Shown in pieces: positions 17,454 through 26,613 of a DNA stretch of 64,000 bases. A model generated the notes under the pieces. The model saw nothing but the letters and a program-made list of their open reading frames with translations. It was not told where the DNA came from and ran no database searches. The position numbers and the translations under genes were made by a program. Each line of letters opens with the position of its first letter. Position 1 is the stretch's first letter. The stretch is from Variovorax sp. Root411. Lineage in GTDB: Bacteria > Pseudomonadota > Gammaproteobacteria > Burkholderiales > Burkholderiaceae_C. The stretch spans positions 166,244 through 230,243 of the forward strand of contig NZ_LMDW01000017.1 of the NCBI RefSeq assembly GCF_001425205.1, written 5' to 3'.

Positions 17454-18530
17454 ATGACGCTTCCCGACAACACACCTTCGGACCCACGCTGCGTTGCGCT
17501 GGTCCGGCAACTGCGATCGGCCTTCAACGCAGCGGCTCGAGTGCTCGACGCTGCCGGAGGGCGCCCCTTGCGCGCCTATCTCGTGCTCGAGAACTGGCAC
17601 GCCGGGGCATTGACCGGCGCCCTCGAAGAACACTACCCCGCCATGGCCGAGGAACGTGTGGCCGTGCCCGACCGCCACTTCAAGCACCGCGAAGAGGATG
17701 CGCCCTGCCTGCTGCAGTTGCCGGAGCATTGGGCCGATTCGTCCCCGCACCCTGCGCTCGCACGCCTGGTCGCCAACGATCTGCCCGGATGGCTCGCGCA
17801 AGCCTGGGTGCAGTCCGAACAGCGCCAGATGCGGCAACCCCTGTGCGGCGTCCTCTTCAGCGAATTTATCGCCGTGGCCATTGCCGATCATTGGGCGGTG
17901 CTGGGCGATCAGCTGTCGCCCGCCGATGGCAGCGCGCGCCTCTTGCGCTATCAGGACCCGCGCGTGCTGCAGCGTGCATGGCCCGTGCTGTCCGAAGCGC
18001 AGCGGCAACAATGGCTCGGCCCCGTGCGGCGCTGGTGGACGCTGGAGCAGCCGTGGGGGCCGTGGTCCTCGACCGACTTGGTGCAGCAGGACGTCCTGGC
18101 CACCTCTCGCGAGCCCGAGTGGTTCCAGGCATCCGCCAGGCCCGACGGCGACGCCGAAACGCTGTCGTCGCCATCAGTCGGCCGCCTGGGTTTCGACCTG
18201 CCCCAATGGCAGGCTGCGCATTCCGCGCCGGCGGGCCATCGCGTCTGGGCGCGCCTTGCCGGCAACGATGTGCCCGTCGACCGGCAACCCGACGGCGCCG
18301 CAATGAGCCGCCTGCTGGCCCAAGGCCAGAGCCTCGGCCTGAGCGACGACAACCTGGAAGATTTCGTCGACCTCACCTGGCGTGCACATCCGACCCAAGG
18401 GGCGAACCGCGAGGCCTTCTGGCAGTCGCCAAGCGAAGCCGCCCTGCTCGCCCGGATCCTGGACGCGTTGCGCCGCCAGCCGGACCTGCGTTTTGGCACC
18501 GCATACGCCGACGTCGTTTCTGCGAGATAA
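17454..18530 (+). CDS. DUF4123-domain type VI effector adaptor
   Basis: The 358-residue protein fits DUF4123 adaptors (Tap-1/TEC type), which load a specific effector onto its cognate VgrG. The DUF4123 region covers about residues 30-160 (AYLVLENWHAGAL through PLCGVLFSEFIAVAIADHW), followed by a less conserved C-terminal half that would select the effector. It is predicted soluble with several Trp-rich stretches (RRWWTLEQPWGPW). Its position, four bases after vgrG and directly before the VasX-like gene, is the canonical order and strongly suggests that effector as its cargo. Confidence 0.85.
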   Translation: MTLPDNTPSDPRCVALVRQLRSAFNAAARVLDAAGGRPLRAYLVLENWHAGALTGALEEHYPAMAEERVAVPDRHFKHREEDAPCLLQLPEHWADSSPHPALARLVANDLPGWLAQAWVQSEQRQMRQPLCGVLFSEFIAVAIADHWAVLGDQLSPADGSARLLRYQDPRVLQRAWPVLSEAQRQQWLGPVRRWWTLEQPWGPWSSTDLVQQDVLATSREPEWFQASARPDGDAETLSSPSVGRLGFDLPQWQAAHSAPAGHRVWARLAGNDVPVDRQPDGAAMSRLLAQGQSLGLSDDNLEDFVDLTWRAHPTQGANREAFWQSPSEAALLARILDALRRQPDLRFGTAYADVVSAR

Positions 18531-18549
18531 GAAAAGAAAGAAAGCCCCG

Positions 18550-21231
18550 ATGCCCTGCGCCACACCTTGCAAGAACTGCGACCGCAAAGGCCTGCCCATA
18601 CTCTTTGTCCGCTACGCGGCGGCCTACAGCGCGCAAACCAAAGGCATGAACGCCCTCAAGCCGCTGCAACCCATGGGCCAGTTGCAAGCCAGACCCGGAG
18701 GCGTCTCGATGCAGACGGCGCTGTACACCGTGCGCATGCTGCGCGCGGGCTATCTTTACGTGCGCATCGAGCGCAAGGGCGTCCCCCCCGAATGGCAGGG
18801 CTACATCGTGCATCCGCACGGCTACCTGGGCGAGTTTCCGGTGACGTTGCCGCAGGCGGCCGAGTCTCACCCGGCGTGCGAAATGGAGTTTCGCGGGGCC
18901 AACAGCTCAATGGTGTGGGTGCCCGATGCAAAGAACGTCACCAAGCTCGACTACATGTTCCACCCGGACCCGATCGACTACGAACACTTGAAGAAAGAGA
19001 TCGAGCCGAACCTGGGCACGTACATGCAAGGCTTCGACGTGGCGGGCTGGGCGGGTGGGGGCACGAGCCAGAAGGACACGCTGCAGCCCGGGCAGCTCAA
19101 TGGGCAGGTGGTGGAGTTCAGCGCGTTGAGTAGCGAGGCGGTTCGTGATGCCTGCGAGCCGCAGATGTACGGACTGATGGGCAGCAATGCGCAAGAGCGG
19201 GGCTGGGGCGACTATGAAGAGCAGGTGGAAGTCCGAACACCGGGGGTGACGGCCATGGGCGACTTCACCGGAACCGACGACGTGTCCTATGACACCCGAA
19301 AACGCACCGGCCCGACCTATGACAACGCCCATGGCAAGCGGCTGAGGAAGATGGCCGAGTTTCTGCAAGTTCACAAGGGAGCGGTGGTGGCGTGCGAGGA
19401 TGCCGTAGGCATTGCACAGGAGCTTGGACACTTGCAATCGGAGGCCCATGCCCCATACAGCCATTGGCAGATCGAACAAGCCAGCGGATTTGCCAAGGGC
19501 GTGACCAATGAGTGGGTTCTTCAAACGGCGGTGAGCGCCAAGAGCCTCCGAGGCCTTGCCAGGAAAGGCGCTTTCCAGACGATCAGCGCCGGCTATGAGG
19601 AATCCAAGGGCTTCCATGCACCGTTGCCAAATGATCCGCAGGCGCGCGCCGTAGAACTGGCTGCACGCAATGCCAACAGGGAGCGCAACAGAGCGCAGCA
19701 GGAGGCGGTCGTCACTCAAAAGATAGACGCGCATTTCACGCGGCTGTTCGATGAAGCGACAGCCACGAGCTTTGTCGATACCGTTCACAAGACTGTGCGT
19801 GACAAGGCCCAGGCCTTGCGCTCCAAGCTCGGAGAGGATCAGGGCCGCTGGCTGACTAGCTCATGCCTCTTCAAGGTCATGGGGCGCTACAGCGACAAGG
19901 AAGCGCGCGTCGATCGACCTGGTGGTGGAGCGAACCTGAGCCTTCAGCTTGCCCAGTGTCTGGCGGGCACTGAAAGCAATGACTGGGGCCGCAAGTGGCT
20001 GGAGCAACTGGACCTCTGGAGTGACAACACCTTGTCACGCACGCTGTGCTTCAACAATCTGGCGCACCTGGCGTCGCTTCGGCAAACAGTGGAAGCAGAA
20101 GGACAGGCCGGGCAAGCGGCAGCACTGCCGGCACCCGATCCCAGCGTTCAACTTCTGGATAATCTGGCAGTCAAGCTCAAACTGCTCGCGGGGCGCGTCG
20201 GCCTTGGCGACAAGGCTCTTGCATTCATGGAAACGTTTCCCGCCATCGGCGAAAGCGGCAAGCTGCGCAAGCTGGCCTGGCCCGCGCATGTGATGACGCT
20301 GATGAGCATCAAAATGGTCGCGGGCCTCGCCGCATTGCCTGTGTCCCGCAAGGAAGCGCAGTTGGTCCGCTACATGGCATTGACCGGCATCAGCACACTG
20401 GGGCGCACGGTAGAGAAAGAAGCCGAGCGCTTGCAATTGCGCGCGAATGACGTGAGGCGGGCGCAGATGCTCGGGCGGGCGGAGAAGCTGACCAAGCTAT
20501 CCACGGCTCAGAAGGGCAAGGCCGGTGAAGCGGCGATGGCTCGAGTGATAGGAGCGGCGCCTCGCTCACGGGCCGCGATGCTGGGCGGTGTTTTTGACTT
20601 CGGCACCAGCTTGTTGAAGGGCGGGCAACTCATCGTCAACCCTGACGGACGCACCGCGGTGGAAATGGCAGGCAATGTCTTGCAAAGCATCGGCTCAATC
20701 GCAGACTGGCGTGCCAAGGCGTATGAAGAGACGATCTTCAAGGGCATCAGAGGGATCAACGTGTACAAGGAAAAGGTGCTGGAGATCGGGCTGGACACGT
20801 TGAATCGCACGCAACTCAGGAATCTGCAGAAAACGGCGTTCAAGTTCTTGCTGCCTGCGGCGCTGATTTCTGTTTGGTTTGACGGCGTTGATGCACGGAT
20901 TTCTGACCAACGGGGACAGGGAGGACTAAGAAATGCGCAGATTGCGAGTGTCATGGGCACCGCATTCACTATTGCAAGCACCGCCGTTGTTGCCTTTGAT
21001 ATCTCAATCATGGGGCTTACGGCAGCGAGTCTTGGCGCAATGCTTGGTCTGATTGGTGCCGTGTTGGTCGTCGCTTCTGTCATTGCAATTTCCCTTCTCA
21101 AGGAAGACGAGTGGATCAACTGGCTGACAGATTGCCCACTGAACAAGAAGAAAATGCCGATTCACACCAATCTGCAAGAAACGCTGCAAAAGTTCGCCAA
21201 CGTGCAAGCTGAATTGCAGCCAGCGCACTAG
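18550..21231 (+). CDS. VasX-type type VI secretion effector (membrane-active toxin)
   Basis: The 893-residue protein begins with a VasX N-terminal region: CKNCDRKGLPILFVRYA at about residues 6-22, then LRAGYLYVRIE near 60. The long middle part is soluble and helical, with no enzyme motif seen. Hydrophobic segments close to the C-terminus (about residues 755-775, 800-822 and 825-853, rich in Ala, Gly, Ile and Val) would insert into a target membrane, as in pore-forming VasX and colicin-like effectors. The likely immunity genes follow directly. GC content drops in its second half compared with vgrG, a sign of module exchange. Pore formation is inferred from the family. Confidence 0.8.
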   Translation: MPCATPCKNCDRKGLPILFVRYAAAYSAQTKGMNALKPLQPMGQLQARPGGVSMQTALYTVRMLRAGYLYVRIERKGVPPEWQGYIVHPHGYLGEFPVTLPQAAESHPACEMEFRGANSSMVWVPDAKNVTKLDYMFHPDPIDYEHLKKEIEPNLGTYMQGFDVAGWAGGGTSQKDTLQPGQLNGQVVEFSALSSEAVRDACEPQMYGLMGSNAQERGWGDYEEQVEVRTPGVTAMGDFTGTDDVSYDTRKRTGPTYDNAHGKRLRKMAEFLQVHKGAVVACEDAVGIAQELGHLQSEAHAPYSHWQIEQASGFAKGVTNEWVLQTAVSAKSLRGLARKGAFQTISAGYEESKGFHAPLPNDPQARAVELAARNANRERNRAQQEAVVTQKIDAHFTRLFDEATATSFVDTVHKTVRDKAQALRSKLGEDQGRWLTSSCLFKVMGRYSDKEARVDRPGGGANLSLQLAQCLAGTESNDWGRKWLEQLDLWSDNTLSRTLCFNNLAHLASLRQTVEAEGQAGQAAALPAPDPSVQLLDNLAVKLKLLAGRVGLGDKALAFMETFPAIGESGKLRKLAWPAHVMTLMSIKMVAGLAALPVSRKEAQLVRYMALTGISTLGRTVEKEAERLQLRANDVRRAQMLGRAEKLTKLSTAQKGKAGEAAMARVIGAAPRSRAAMLGGVFDFGTSLLKGGQLIVNPDGRTAVEMAGNVLQSIGSIADWRAKAYEETIFKGIRGINVYKEKVLEIGLDTLNRTQLRNLQKTAFKFLLPAALISVWFDGVDARISDQRGQGGLRNAQIASVMGTAFTIASTAVVAFDISIMGLTAASLGAMLGLIGAVLVVASVIAISLLKEDEWINWLTDCPLNKKKMPIHTNLQETLQKFANVQAELQPAH

Positions 21232-21241
21232 GAAATTCAGA

Positions 21242-22357
21242 ATGTTCCCAAACGAACATGTCTATCAGCGAGCGCGCAAGCGCTCTGTCGCGGAAGGTCG
21301 TAGGTGTGTGCAAGCCGACGGCAGCAAGAGACTATTGAAGCCCGTCGAACGTATCAAGTTCAGTGAAGCAGTGCTGCCGGAACGATGCCTCTACGCGCAG
21401 AACGAAACCTACTTGGAGTTGTGCAACTCAGGGTGGGAGCGGCAGTGGAAAGCAGGCATCGGAACAGTCTTCGTTCTGTTTCCGTGCCTATTGATTTTCT
21501 GGGGGTTTTACGGGTTCGCACTCCACCCAGTTGTTTTTGACCATGTACTACTTTTTTGGGGAGCGAGCGAAAACGCAGCTACATCAGCCGACCTGTGGTT
21601 CGGCTGGCTGCTGCTTTTCCCTTTATCCCTCGGCTGCAGCGTCCTGCTCTGGCTGTGGTTCGACATCATGGGAGTAGGCACCTGCTTCTTCACCTACGCG
21701 CGAGGCCGCATTCGCTTCAACCGGGTGACGCGCAAGGTCTACCTTCTTCGACCACGAGGCTGCGGTGGCAATGCCGTATTCGACTGGGATCGCCTGCGTG
21801 CCATCGTCGACATGGACGGCTATGACCTGCTCGCCAGAAAGAATGGAGCGCCTGGCAAGGCCGCGTACTACTCGCTCATCCTCTATCACCCGCCGCTCGA
21901 TGCTGACGACCCACATGCCAAGGGCGAAGACGCCATCTTCGTTGGCCCCACACTGCCCATGCAACAGGAGGCGGTTCCGCTGTGGGAGTACATCCGTCGG
22001 TTTATGGAATACGGTCCTGGCCAGGAGGGCATTCCTGAGCGGATAGGGCAAGAGCACACGACCTACTGCGGCAAGCCCAGTTCCAGTCAGTACAAGCTGG
22101 AGCAACGCCCGGGGGTGATGGAAACCGCTTATCACATGCTCAGCCAGGTCACCTGTTCCTGGCCGGCATTTCCAAAGGAATGGCAAAGCGACTCGGGCAT
22201 TGGCGAGCCGGAAGACAAGCCGGTGCAAACGGGTGCGGTGATGACGGCGCTCGTCTATCGGGCGCAAGGCAAGCTGAGCGAGGCCGACGAGATCGAGTTC
22301 TTGCGGCACTGGGGAACAGCAGAGGCGGCACGAGAAGCTATGGCACGAAAAGCTTGA
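21242..22357 (+). CDS. DUF6708-like membrane protein, candidate immunity protein 1
   Basis: This 371-residue protein has two hydrophobic segments (about residues 73-95 and 118-143) followed by a large cytoplasmic domain. The motif YARGRIRFNR(V/L)TRKVY after the second segment is shared with the next gene. It resembles the DUF6708 family often encoded downstream of type VI effectors. Two membrane spans would place it in the inner membrane, where it could block a pore-forming toxin. AGGAA precedes the ATG, which lies ten bases after the effector gene. The immunity role is inferred from position and topology. Confidence 0.7.
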   Translation: MFPNEHVYQRARKRSVAEGRRCVQADGSKRLLKPVERIKFSEAVLPERCLYAQNETYLELCNSGWERQWKAGIGTVFVLFPCLLIFWGFYGFALHPVVFDHVLLFWGASENAATSADLWFGWLLLFPLSLGCSVLLWLWFDIMGVGTCFFTYARGRIRFNRVTRKVYLLRPRGCGGNAVFDWDRLRAIVDMDGYDLLARKNGAPGKAAYYSLILYHPPLDADDPHAKGEDAIFVGPTLPMQQEAVPLWEYIRRFMEYGPGQEGIPERIGQEHTTYCGKPSSSQYKLEQRPGVMETAYHMLSQVTCSWPAFPKEWQSDSGIGEPEDKPVQTGAVMTALVYRAQGKLSEADEIEFLRHWGTAEAAREAMARKA

Positions 22358-22403
22358 GTCCGACGACCAGTAGCCGAGCGTCCTCGGATGTACGCAAGGC
22401 TTC

Positions 22404-22421
22404 GGTTTTGCAGGCAAAACC
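22404..22421. repeat. Hairpin between the duplicated DUF6708 genes
   Basis: GGTTTTGC and GCAAAACC form a perfect 8-bp stem with a two-base loop, in the 83-base gap between the two paralogues. No T tract follows, so it may stall or attenuate transcription, or stabilise the upstream message, rather than terminate. Confidence 0.4.
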
Positions 22422-22440
22422 ACAACCGACCTAATAGTTC

Positions 22441-23565
22441 ATGTTCGTTCGAGAAAATGGCTACCGGCTGACGTGGCGTCGCTCCCCTGAAAAAAGCCGC
22501 ACCCACATCAATCTGGAAGGCCAGAAGCACTGGTCGATCAACCGCTCCGGGGCACGAGGCGTCGAGATGCCGAGTCGGACTGCCTATGCCCAGAACGACA
22601 CGTACCTGGAACTGTGCAATCCCGGGTGGGATCTGCAATGGCGTGCCGGCATCGGCAATCTCTTTGTTATCTTGCCAGCGCTTTTAGTTATCTGGTGCTG
22701 GTATGGTTTCGCGGTTCACCCGGTGCTGTTTGGAAAGATCATTTTCTTCTTTCCTGTAGTCGACTATCAGCCAAGAGATTGGCCGTTCTTGCTAATGGGT
22801 TGGATAGTGCTTTTTCCGCTGGCGATAGGCAGCTCCTTTTTGATCTACATGTGGCTCTATCGAATGGGAATGCGATCATGCTTTTTCTCTTATGCAAGGG
22901 GCCGCATCCGCTTCAACCGACTGACTCGCAAAGTGTATGTACTGCGCCCCGACTATTGCGGCGGCAATGTTGTACTGGAATGGGGGCGACTCATCGCCCT
23001 CCTTGATCCGCAAAGCACCAATCGTTGGGACAAACAAAGCATTGCCATGCTCGCGCTCTACCACCCGCCCGTCGACCCGGCCGATCCGACCGCAAAAGGA
23101 GAAGACTGCATCTTCGTCGGCCCGGGCCTTTCGGGCACGCAAGAAGCAGCGTATCTATGGGAGTACATCCGCCAGTACATGGAGGTCGGCCCCACGGTCG
23201 ATCACCTTCCCGCCGACGCATCTTCCACCTACAAGGGCATCGCCCGCTACCTGCACCCGGACTACACCACCTATTGCGGCCAGCCCGATGCTCGCCAGTA
23301 CAGGCTGGAGCAAAAGCCGGGCTTCATGGAGACCAGCTTTCACATGATGAGCCAGATCACCTGCTCATGGCCGGCATTCCCGAAGGAATGGCAAAGCGAC
23401 TCGGGCATTGGCGAACCGGAAGACAAGCCGGTTCAAACAGGCGCGGTGATGACAGCGCTCGTCTATCGGTCGCAAGGCAAGCTGAGCAAGGCCGACGAGA
23501 TCGAGTTCCTGCGGCACTGGGGAACGGCAGAGGCGCTGCAGGAAGCAATGTCGCGCAAGGCATGA
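22441..23565 (+). CDS. DUF6708-like membrane protein, candidate immunity protein 2 (tandem paralogue)
   Basis: The 374-residue protein is a paralogue of the preceding gene. It has the same two-span layout (about residues 70-92 and 117-142), the same YARGRIRFNRLTRKVY motif, and a C-terminus of roughly 60 residues almost identical to its neighbour at both protein and DNA level, while the membrane and N-terminal parts have diverged. This is a tandem duplication, possibly with gene conversion at the 3' end. No clear ribosome-binding site precedes ATG 22441; ATG 22567 is an in-frame alternative but would remove residues that align with the paralogue. Duplicated immunity genes can protect against effector variants. 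Confidence 0.7.
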   Translation: MFVRENGYRLTWRRSPEKSRTHINLEGQKHWSINRSGARGVEMPSRTAYAQNDTYLELCNPGWDLQWRAGIGNLFVILPALLVIWCWYGFAVHPVLFGKIIFFFPVVDYQPRDWPFLLMGWIVLFPLAIGSSFLIYMWLYRMGMRSCFFSYARGRIRFNRLTRKVYVLRPDYCGGNVVLEWGRLIALLDPQSTNRWDKQSIAMLALYHPPVDPADPTAKGEDCIFVGPGLSGTQEAAYLWEYIRQYMEVGPTVDHLPADASSTYKGIARYLHPDYTTYCGQPDARQYRLEQKPGFMETSFHMMSQITCSWPAFPKEWQSDSGIGEPEDKPVQTGAVMTALVYRSQGKLSKADEIEFLRHWGTAEALQEAMSRKA

Positions 23566-23614
23566 GTGCGACTCCATGCGTGGCCGCCGGCGCCCGCAAT
23601 CCATCCGGCACGAA

Positions 23615-24532
23615 TCACCCCCGCGTACTCACCACATGCTCACGCCGAAAGTTCCTCGGCGTGTTCCCCACCCACTGCCGGAACCGCCGGTTGAAATAGG
23701 CCTCGTCCGCAAACCCGCACTGGTGCGCAATCTCCCGCACTAGCAGAGAGGTGGAGGACAGCAATTCTTTCGCCCGCTCGATGCGCCGCTCGGTCACGAG
23801 ATCGGTGAATGTGCGATCGGTTTCCTTGCGCAGCAGGTTGGCAAGGTAGTTGGGCGAGAGAAACGCGGCGGCCGCGGCATCGGTCAGCGACAGTGGCTTG
23901 TCGAGGTTGTCGCGCACGTAGCGCACGACGCGCTGCAGCGCGTCCCGCTGCGAGGTCTTGCCGTTGTGCTGCAGCGAAAGGCGCATCAGCGCCTGCTCCT
24001 GCCGCATGCAGGCCAGGGCAATGATCTGCTGCACGATGCCGCGCATCGCGATCTTGGCACCGAAGCTGCGGCCCGCGTTCAGCGCGTGCAACTCGTCGAG
24101 CCAGCCGCGCACGCGGGCGAAGTCGGCCTCGTCGAAAGCGAAGTCGACGTACTCCTGGAACAGGAAGGGCGCGAGGTCGGGGTAGCGCGCGAGCGACACG
24201 TCGTCGAGGTCGAGCGCGTCGACCTCGAGCTCGGGCCACAGGAAGCGCTGGTCGAAATTGACGATGCAGTACAGCGCGTCGGGCGGATGCGGAATCACGT
24301 GCACCCGGTACGGCAGCACAAAGCTCAGGTGGCGCGGGCCGAAGGGGCGCACCTCGCCGCCGATGGCCTGCTGCGAGCTGCCTTCGATGCCGATCTGGAT
24401 CTGGAAGTACGCGTGCCGGTGCGGCAGCGTGAGCTCGTTGCGCGCACCCTGGAAGCGGATGTCGAAGTCGAGGTGGTCGGCACGCTCGTGCATGCCGTAG
24501 GTGCGGACGGACGTGGAGGGAGAGGTGCGCAT
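23615..24532 (-). CDS. AraC-family transcriptional regulator
   Basis: The 305-residue protein has an N-terminal cupin-like sensor (LTLPHRHAYFQIQIGIEG near residue 35) and a C-terminal double helix-turn-helix (about 205-300) with the AraC signature VREIAHQCGFADEAYFNRRFRQW split across its second half. It probably senses a small aromatic or organic acid. The nearest enzyme is the FAH-family hydrolase gene upstream on the same strand, so control of that ring-cleavage product pathway is plausible. It converges on the second DUF6708 gene, marking the edge of the type VI island. Confidence 0.9.
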   Translation of the reverse strand: MRTSPSTSVRTYGMHERADHLDFDIRFQGARNELTLPHRHAYFQIQIGIEGSSQQAIGGEVRPFGPRHLSFVLPYRVHVIPHPPDALYCIVNFDQRFLWPELEVDALDLDDVSLARYPDLAPFLFQEYVDFAFDEADFARVRGWLDELHALNAGRSFGAKIAMRGIVQQIIALACMRQEQALMRLSLQHNGKTSQRDALQRVVRYVRDNLDKPLSLTDAAAAAFLSPNYLANLLRKETDRTFTDLVTERRIERAKELLSSTSLLVREIAHQCGFADEAYFNRRFRQWVGNTPRNFRREHVVSTRG

Positions 24533-24629
24533 CGGAAAACAGGCGGGTCGGCAGGCGTCTGCCCGCGAGGGTACGCCAACTCGCGGCCCGGGAGGCCGGC
24601 CCGGCTCGATGCGCAGGCCGTCGTCAAGC

Positions 24630-25328
24630 TCAGACGACCGCGACTTCCAGCGCGCCCACGCCCGCTACCGTGCCGCGCATGCGGTCGCCCCGCTGCACGG
24701 CCGCGACACCGGCCGGGGTGCCCGTGAAGATCAGGTCGCCGGGCTGCAGCGTGAACAGTGTCGACAGGTAGGCGATGGTGTCGGCCACGTTCCAGATCAT
24801 GTCGGCAAGGTCGCCGACCTGGCGCTGCGTGCCGTTGACTTCGAGGCGGATCTCGCCCGTCGCGGGGTGGCCGGCCTTGGCCACGGGCACCAGTTCGCCG
24901 CAGGGCGCCGAGCCGTCGAAGGCCTTGCCGGTGTCCCAGGGGCGGCCCATTTTCTTGGCCTCGCCCTGCAGGTCGCGGCGGGTCATGTCAAGGCCGACGG
25001 CGTAGCCATACACATGGCTCAGCGCGTCCGCAGCGGCGATGTTCGACCCACCGGTCTTGAGCGCGACCACGAGTTCGATCTCGTGGTGCACGTCGTTCGA
25101 CAGCGTCGGGTATGCAAACTCGCCGCCGTCGGCCACGATGGCGCTGGCCGGCTTCATGAAGAAGAACGGCGGTTCGCGGTCGGGGTTGTGGCCCATCTCG
25201 CGGGCATGCTCGGAGTAGTTGCGGCCCACGCAGAAGATGCGGTTGACCGGGAAGCGCGCGCGTTCGCCCTGGATGGGCAGCGAATGAACGGGCGCGGGGG
25301 GAATGGCGTAGAGGGTGTCGGTAGTCAT
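24630..25328 (-). CDS. Fumarylacetoacetate hydrolase family protein (fumarylpyruvate hydrolase-like)
   Basis: A 232-residue FAH-fold enzyme. The pattern IFCVGRNYSEHAREMG near residue 31 begins the catalytic domain; metal-binding acids are in HHEIELVVAL near 82, followed by the Asp in YAVGLDMTRRDLQ, and the C-terminal FTGTPAGV is present. Length matches fumarylpyruvate/acylpyruvate hydrolases of the gentisate pathway (about 230). It would cleave a carbon-carbon bond in a beta-diketo acid. The substrate is family-based inference, since no gentisate dioxygenase lies in the window. The AraC gene 97 bases downstream may be its regulator. Confidence 0.87.
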   Translation of the reverse strand: MTTDTLYAIPPAPVHSLPIQGERARFPVNRIFCVGRNYSEHAREMGHNPDREPPFFFMKPASAIVADGGEFAYPTLSNDVHHEIELVVALKTGGSNIAAADALSHVYGYAVGLDMTRRDLQGEAKKMGRPWDTGKAFDGSAPCGELVPVAKAGHPATGEIRLEVNGTQRQVGDLADMIWNVADTIAYLSTLFTLQPGDLIFTGTPAGVAAVQRGDRMRGTVAGVGALEVAVV

Positions 25329-25423
25329 TCGACGACTCTAGCCACCATCATCCCGCGCCCTGGGGACGTATCTATGCGAGTCTTGGACTCAGCTACGTTT
25401 TCATCTTGGTTTTTCGGGGTGCG

Positions 25424-25609
25424 TGCACAGGCCACCGGGTACTCCCCTGCGCGAATGTCCCCCGCTTCGCTCCTCCTTTATTTCGCTGCGGGGAGCACCC
25501 GGTGCCCTGTGCACAACGAGCGCTGCCGTTGTTTCGCTCGATCAACCAGTGCTCTGAACGATCACGCCGATGCGGGGGCCTTTTTCGCGAAATAAAGGAG
25601 GAGCGAAGC
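25424..25609. repeat. Compound inverted-repeat element in a 299-base intergenic region
   Basis: Two nested palindromic structures lie between the FAH gene and the binding-protein gene. Arms at 25424-25447 and 25490-25513 pair at 22 of 24 positions (TGCACAGGCCACCGGGTACT... against its complement). Inside the loop, 25464-25486 is complementary without mismatch over 23 bases to 25587-25609 (GCGAAATAAAGGAGGAGCG...). The second pairing competes with the first, so two alternative folds are possible. It carries no recognisable gene and looks like a dispersed intergenic repeat or a fragment of a miniature mobile element. Confidence 0.7.
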
Positions 25610-25627
25610 TCGCGCCCTGAAAAGAGA

Positions 25628-26599
25628 TCAACCGGCCACACCAAAGCCCGTGTCAAAAGTACCCTTCACATCGAGCGGCTGCTTGATAAGCCCGACCTGC
25701 CGGTAAAAGTCCGCCGTGCCCTGCTGGTCGGCAATGACCTGCGCGTCGATGGCCACCCACTTCTGCTGGCGGCGTTCGAACTGCAGCTTCGCCGCCTCGG
25801 ACGGAATGCCGATGATGCCCGCCAGCGCTGCCGAGTACGCGTCGACGTTGCGGTACGACCAGAGCTGCGCCTTCACCACGCGCTGCATAAAGTCCTGCAG
25901 CACGGGCCGCTTGGCCGCGATGGCGCTGTCGGTGGCCGCAAGATAGCTGAGCCCCGGCAGCAACCCGCGCCCGCTGACGAGCACGCGCGCGTGGTGGCTC
26001 ACCTCGGCCAACGCCGTGTACGGCTCCCAGGTGGCCCAGGCGTCGACCGAGCCCTGCGTGAGCGCAAGCTTGGCGTCGGCGGGCGCGAGGAACCGGATGT
26101 TCACGTCCTCGGGCTTGAGGCCGGCCGAGGTGATGGCCTTGAGCGTGACGTAGTGGCCGATGGAGCCGCGGTTCGTCGCAATGCTCCGGCCCTTGAGGTC
26201 GGCGGCGGTCTTCAGCGGCGAGTCGGGCCGCACCAGCACGGCCGTGCCGTAGGAGTCGGAGCGGTTCGCGCCGATGGCCTTCACACGCGTGCCCGCCGCC
26301 AGCGCGAAGATCAGCGGCGCATCGCCAATGGGGCCCGAATCGACCGCGGCAGCATTGAGCGCTTCGGCCAGCGGCGCGGCGGCCGGGAACTCCGACCACT
26401 GGATGTCGTAACCGAGGCCTTCGAGCCCGCCCGCCGCTTCGAGCAGCGCGCGCAGGCCGCCCTTCTGGTCGCCCGCCTTGAGCACCGGACGGCCCTGTGC
26501 GGCAACCGCTCCCGGCAGAGCGACAGCGGCGGCAACCGATGCGCCCTGGACGAGAAACCGGCGGCGGGAACCGTGGGCAATGGATGTGCTGAAGTTCAT
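25628..26599 (-). CDS. SsuA-like ABC transporter substrate-binding protein (organosulfur), Tat-exported
   Basis: The 323-residue protein has a probable twin-arginine signal (SRRRFLVQGASVAAAVALPG, residues about 11-30) followed by a type 2 periplasmic binding fold (GDQKGGLRALLEAAGG..., ADLKGRSIATNRGSIGH). It resembles binding proteins for aliphatic sulfonates, nitrate or taurine. No permease or ATPase gene is adjacent, so it must share one encoded elsewhere. ATG 26599 is used; ATG 26611 gives four more residues. It follows the class II aldolase gene after 14 bases and is its operon partner. The ligand is inferred from neighbours. Confidence 0.85.
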   Translation of the reverse strand: MNFSTSIAHGSRRRFLVQGASVAAAVALPGAVAAQGRPVLKAGDQKGGLRALLEAAGGLEGLGYDIQWSEFPAAAPLAEALNAAAVDSGPIGDAPLIFALAAGTRVKAIGANRSDSYGTAVLVRPDSPLKTAADLKGRSIATNRGSIGHYVTLKAITSAGLKPEDVNIRFLAPADAKLALTQGSVDAWATWEPYTALAEVSHHARVLVSGRGLLPGLSYLAATDSAIAAKRPVLQDFMQRVVKAQLWSYRNVDAYSAALAGIIGIPSEAAKLQFERRQQKWVAIDAQVIADQQGTADFYRQVGLIKQPLDVKGTFDTGFGVAG

Positions 26600-26613
26600 G
26601 GCATTGCCCATCG

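Noticed and set aside
15068..18530. Possibility of a full type VI secretion gene cluster.
   Set aside because: No tss sheath, baseplate or ClpV genes are present in the window; only the vgrG, adaptor, effector and immunity-type genes are seen, so it is an orphan island.
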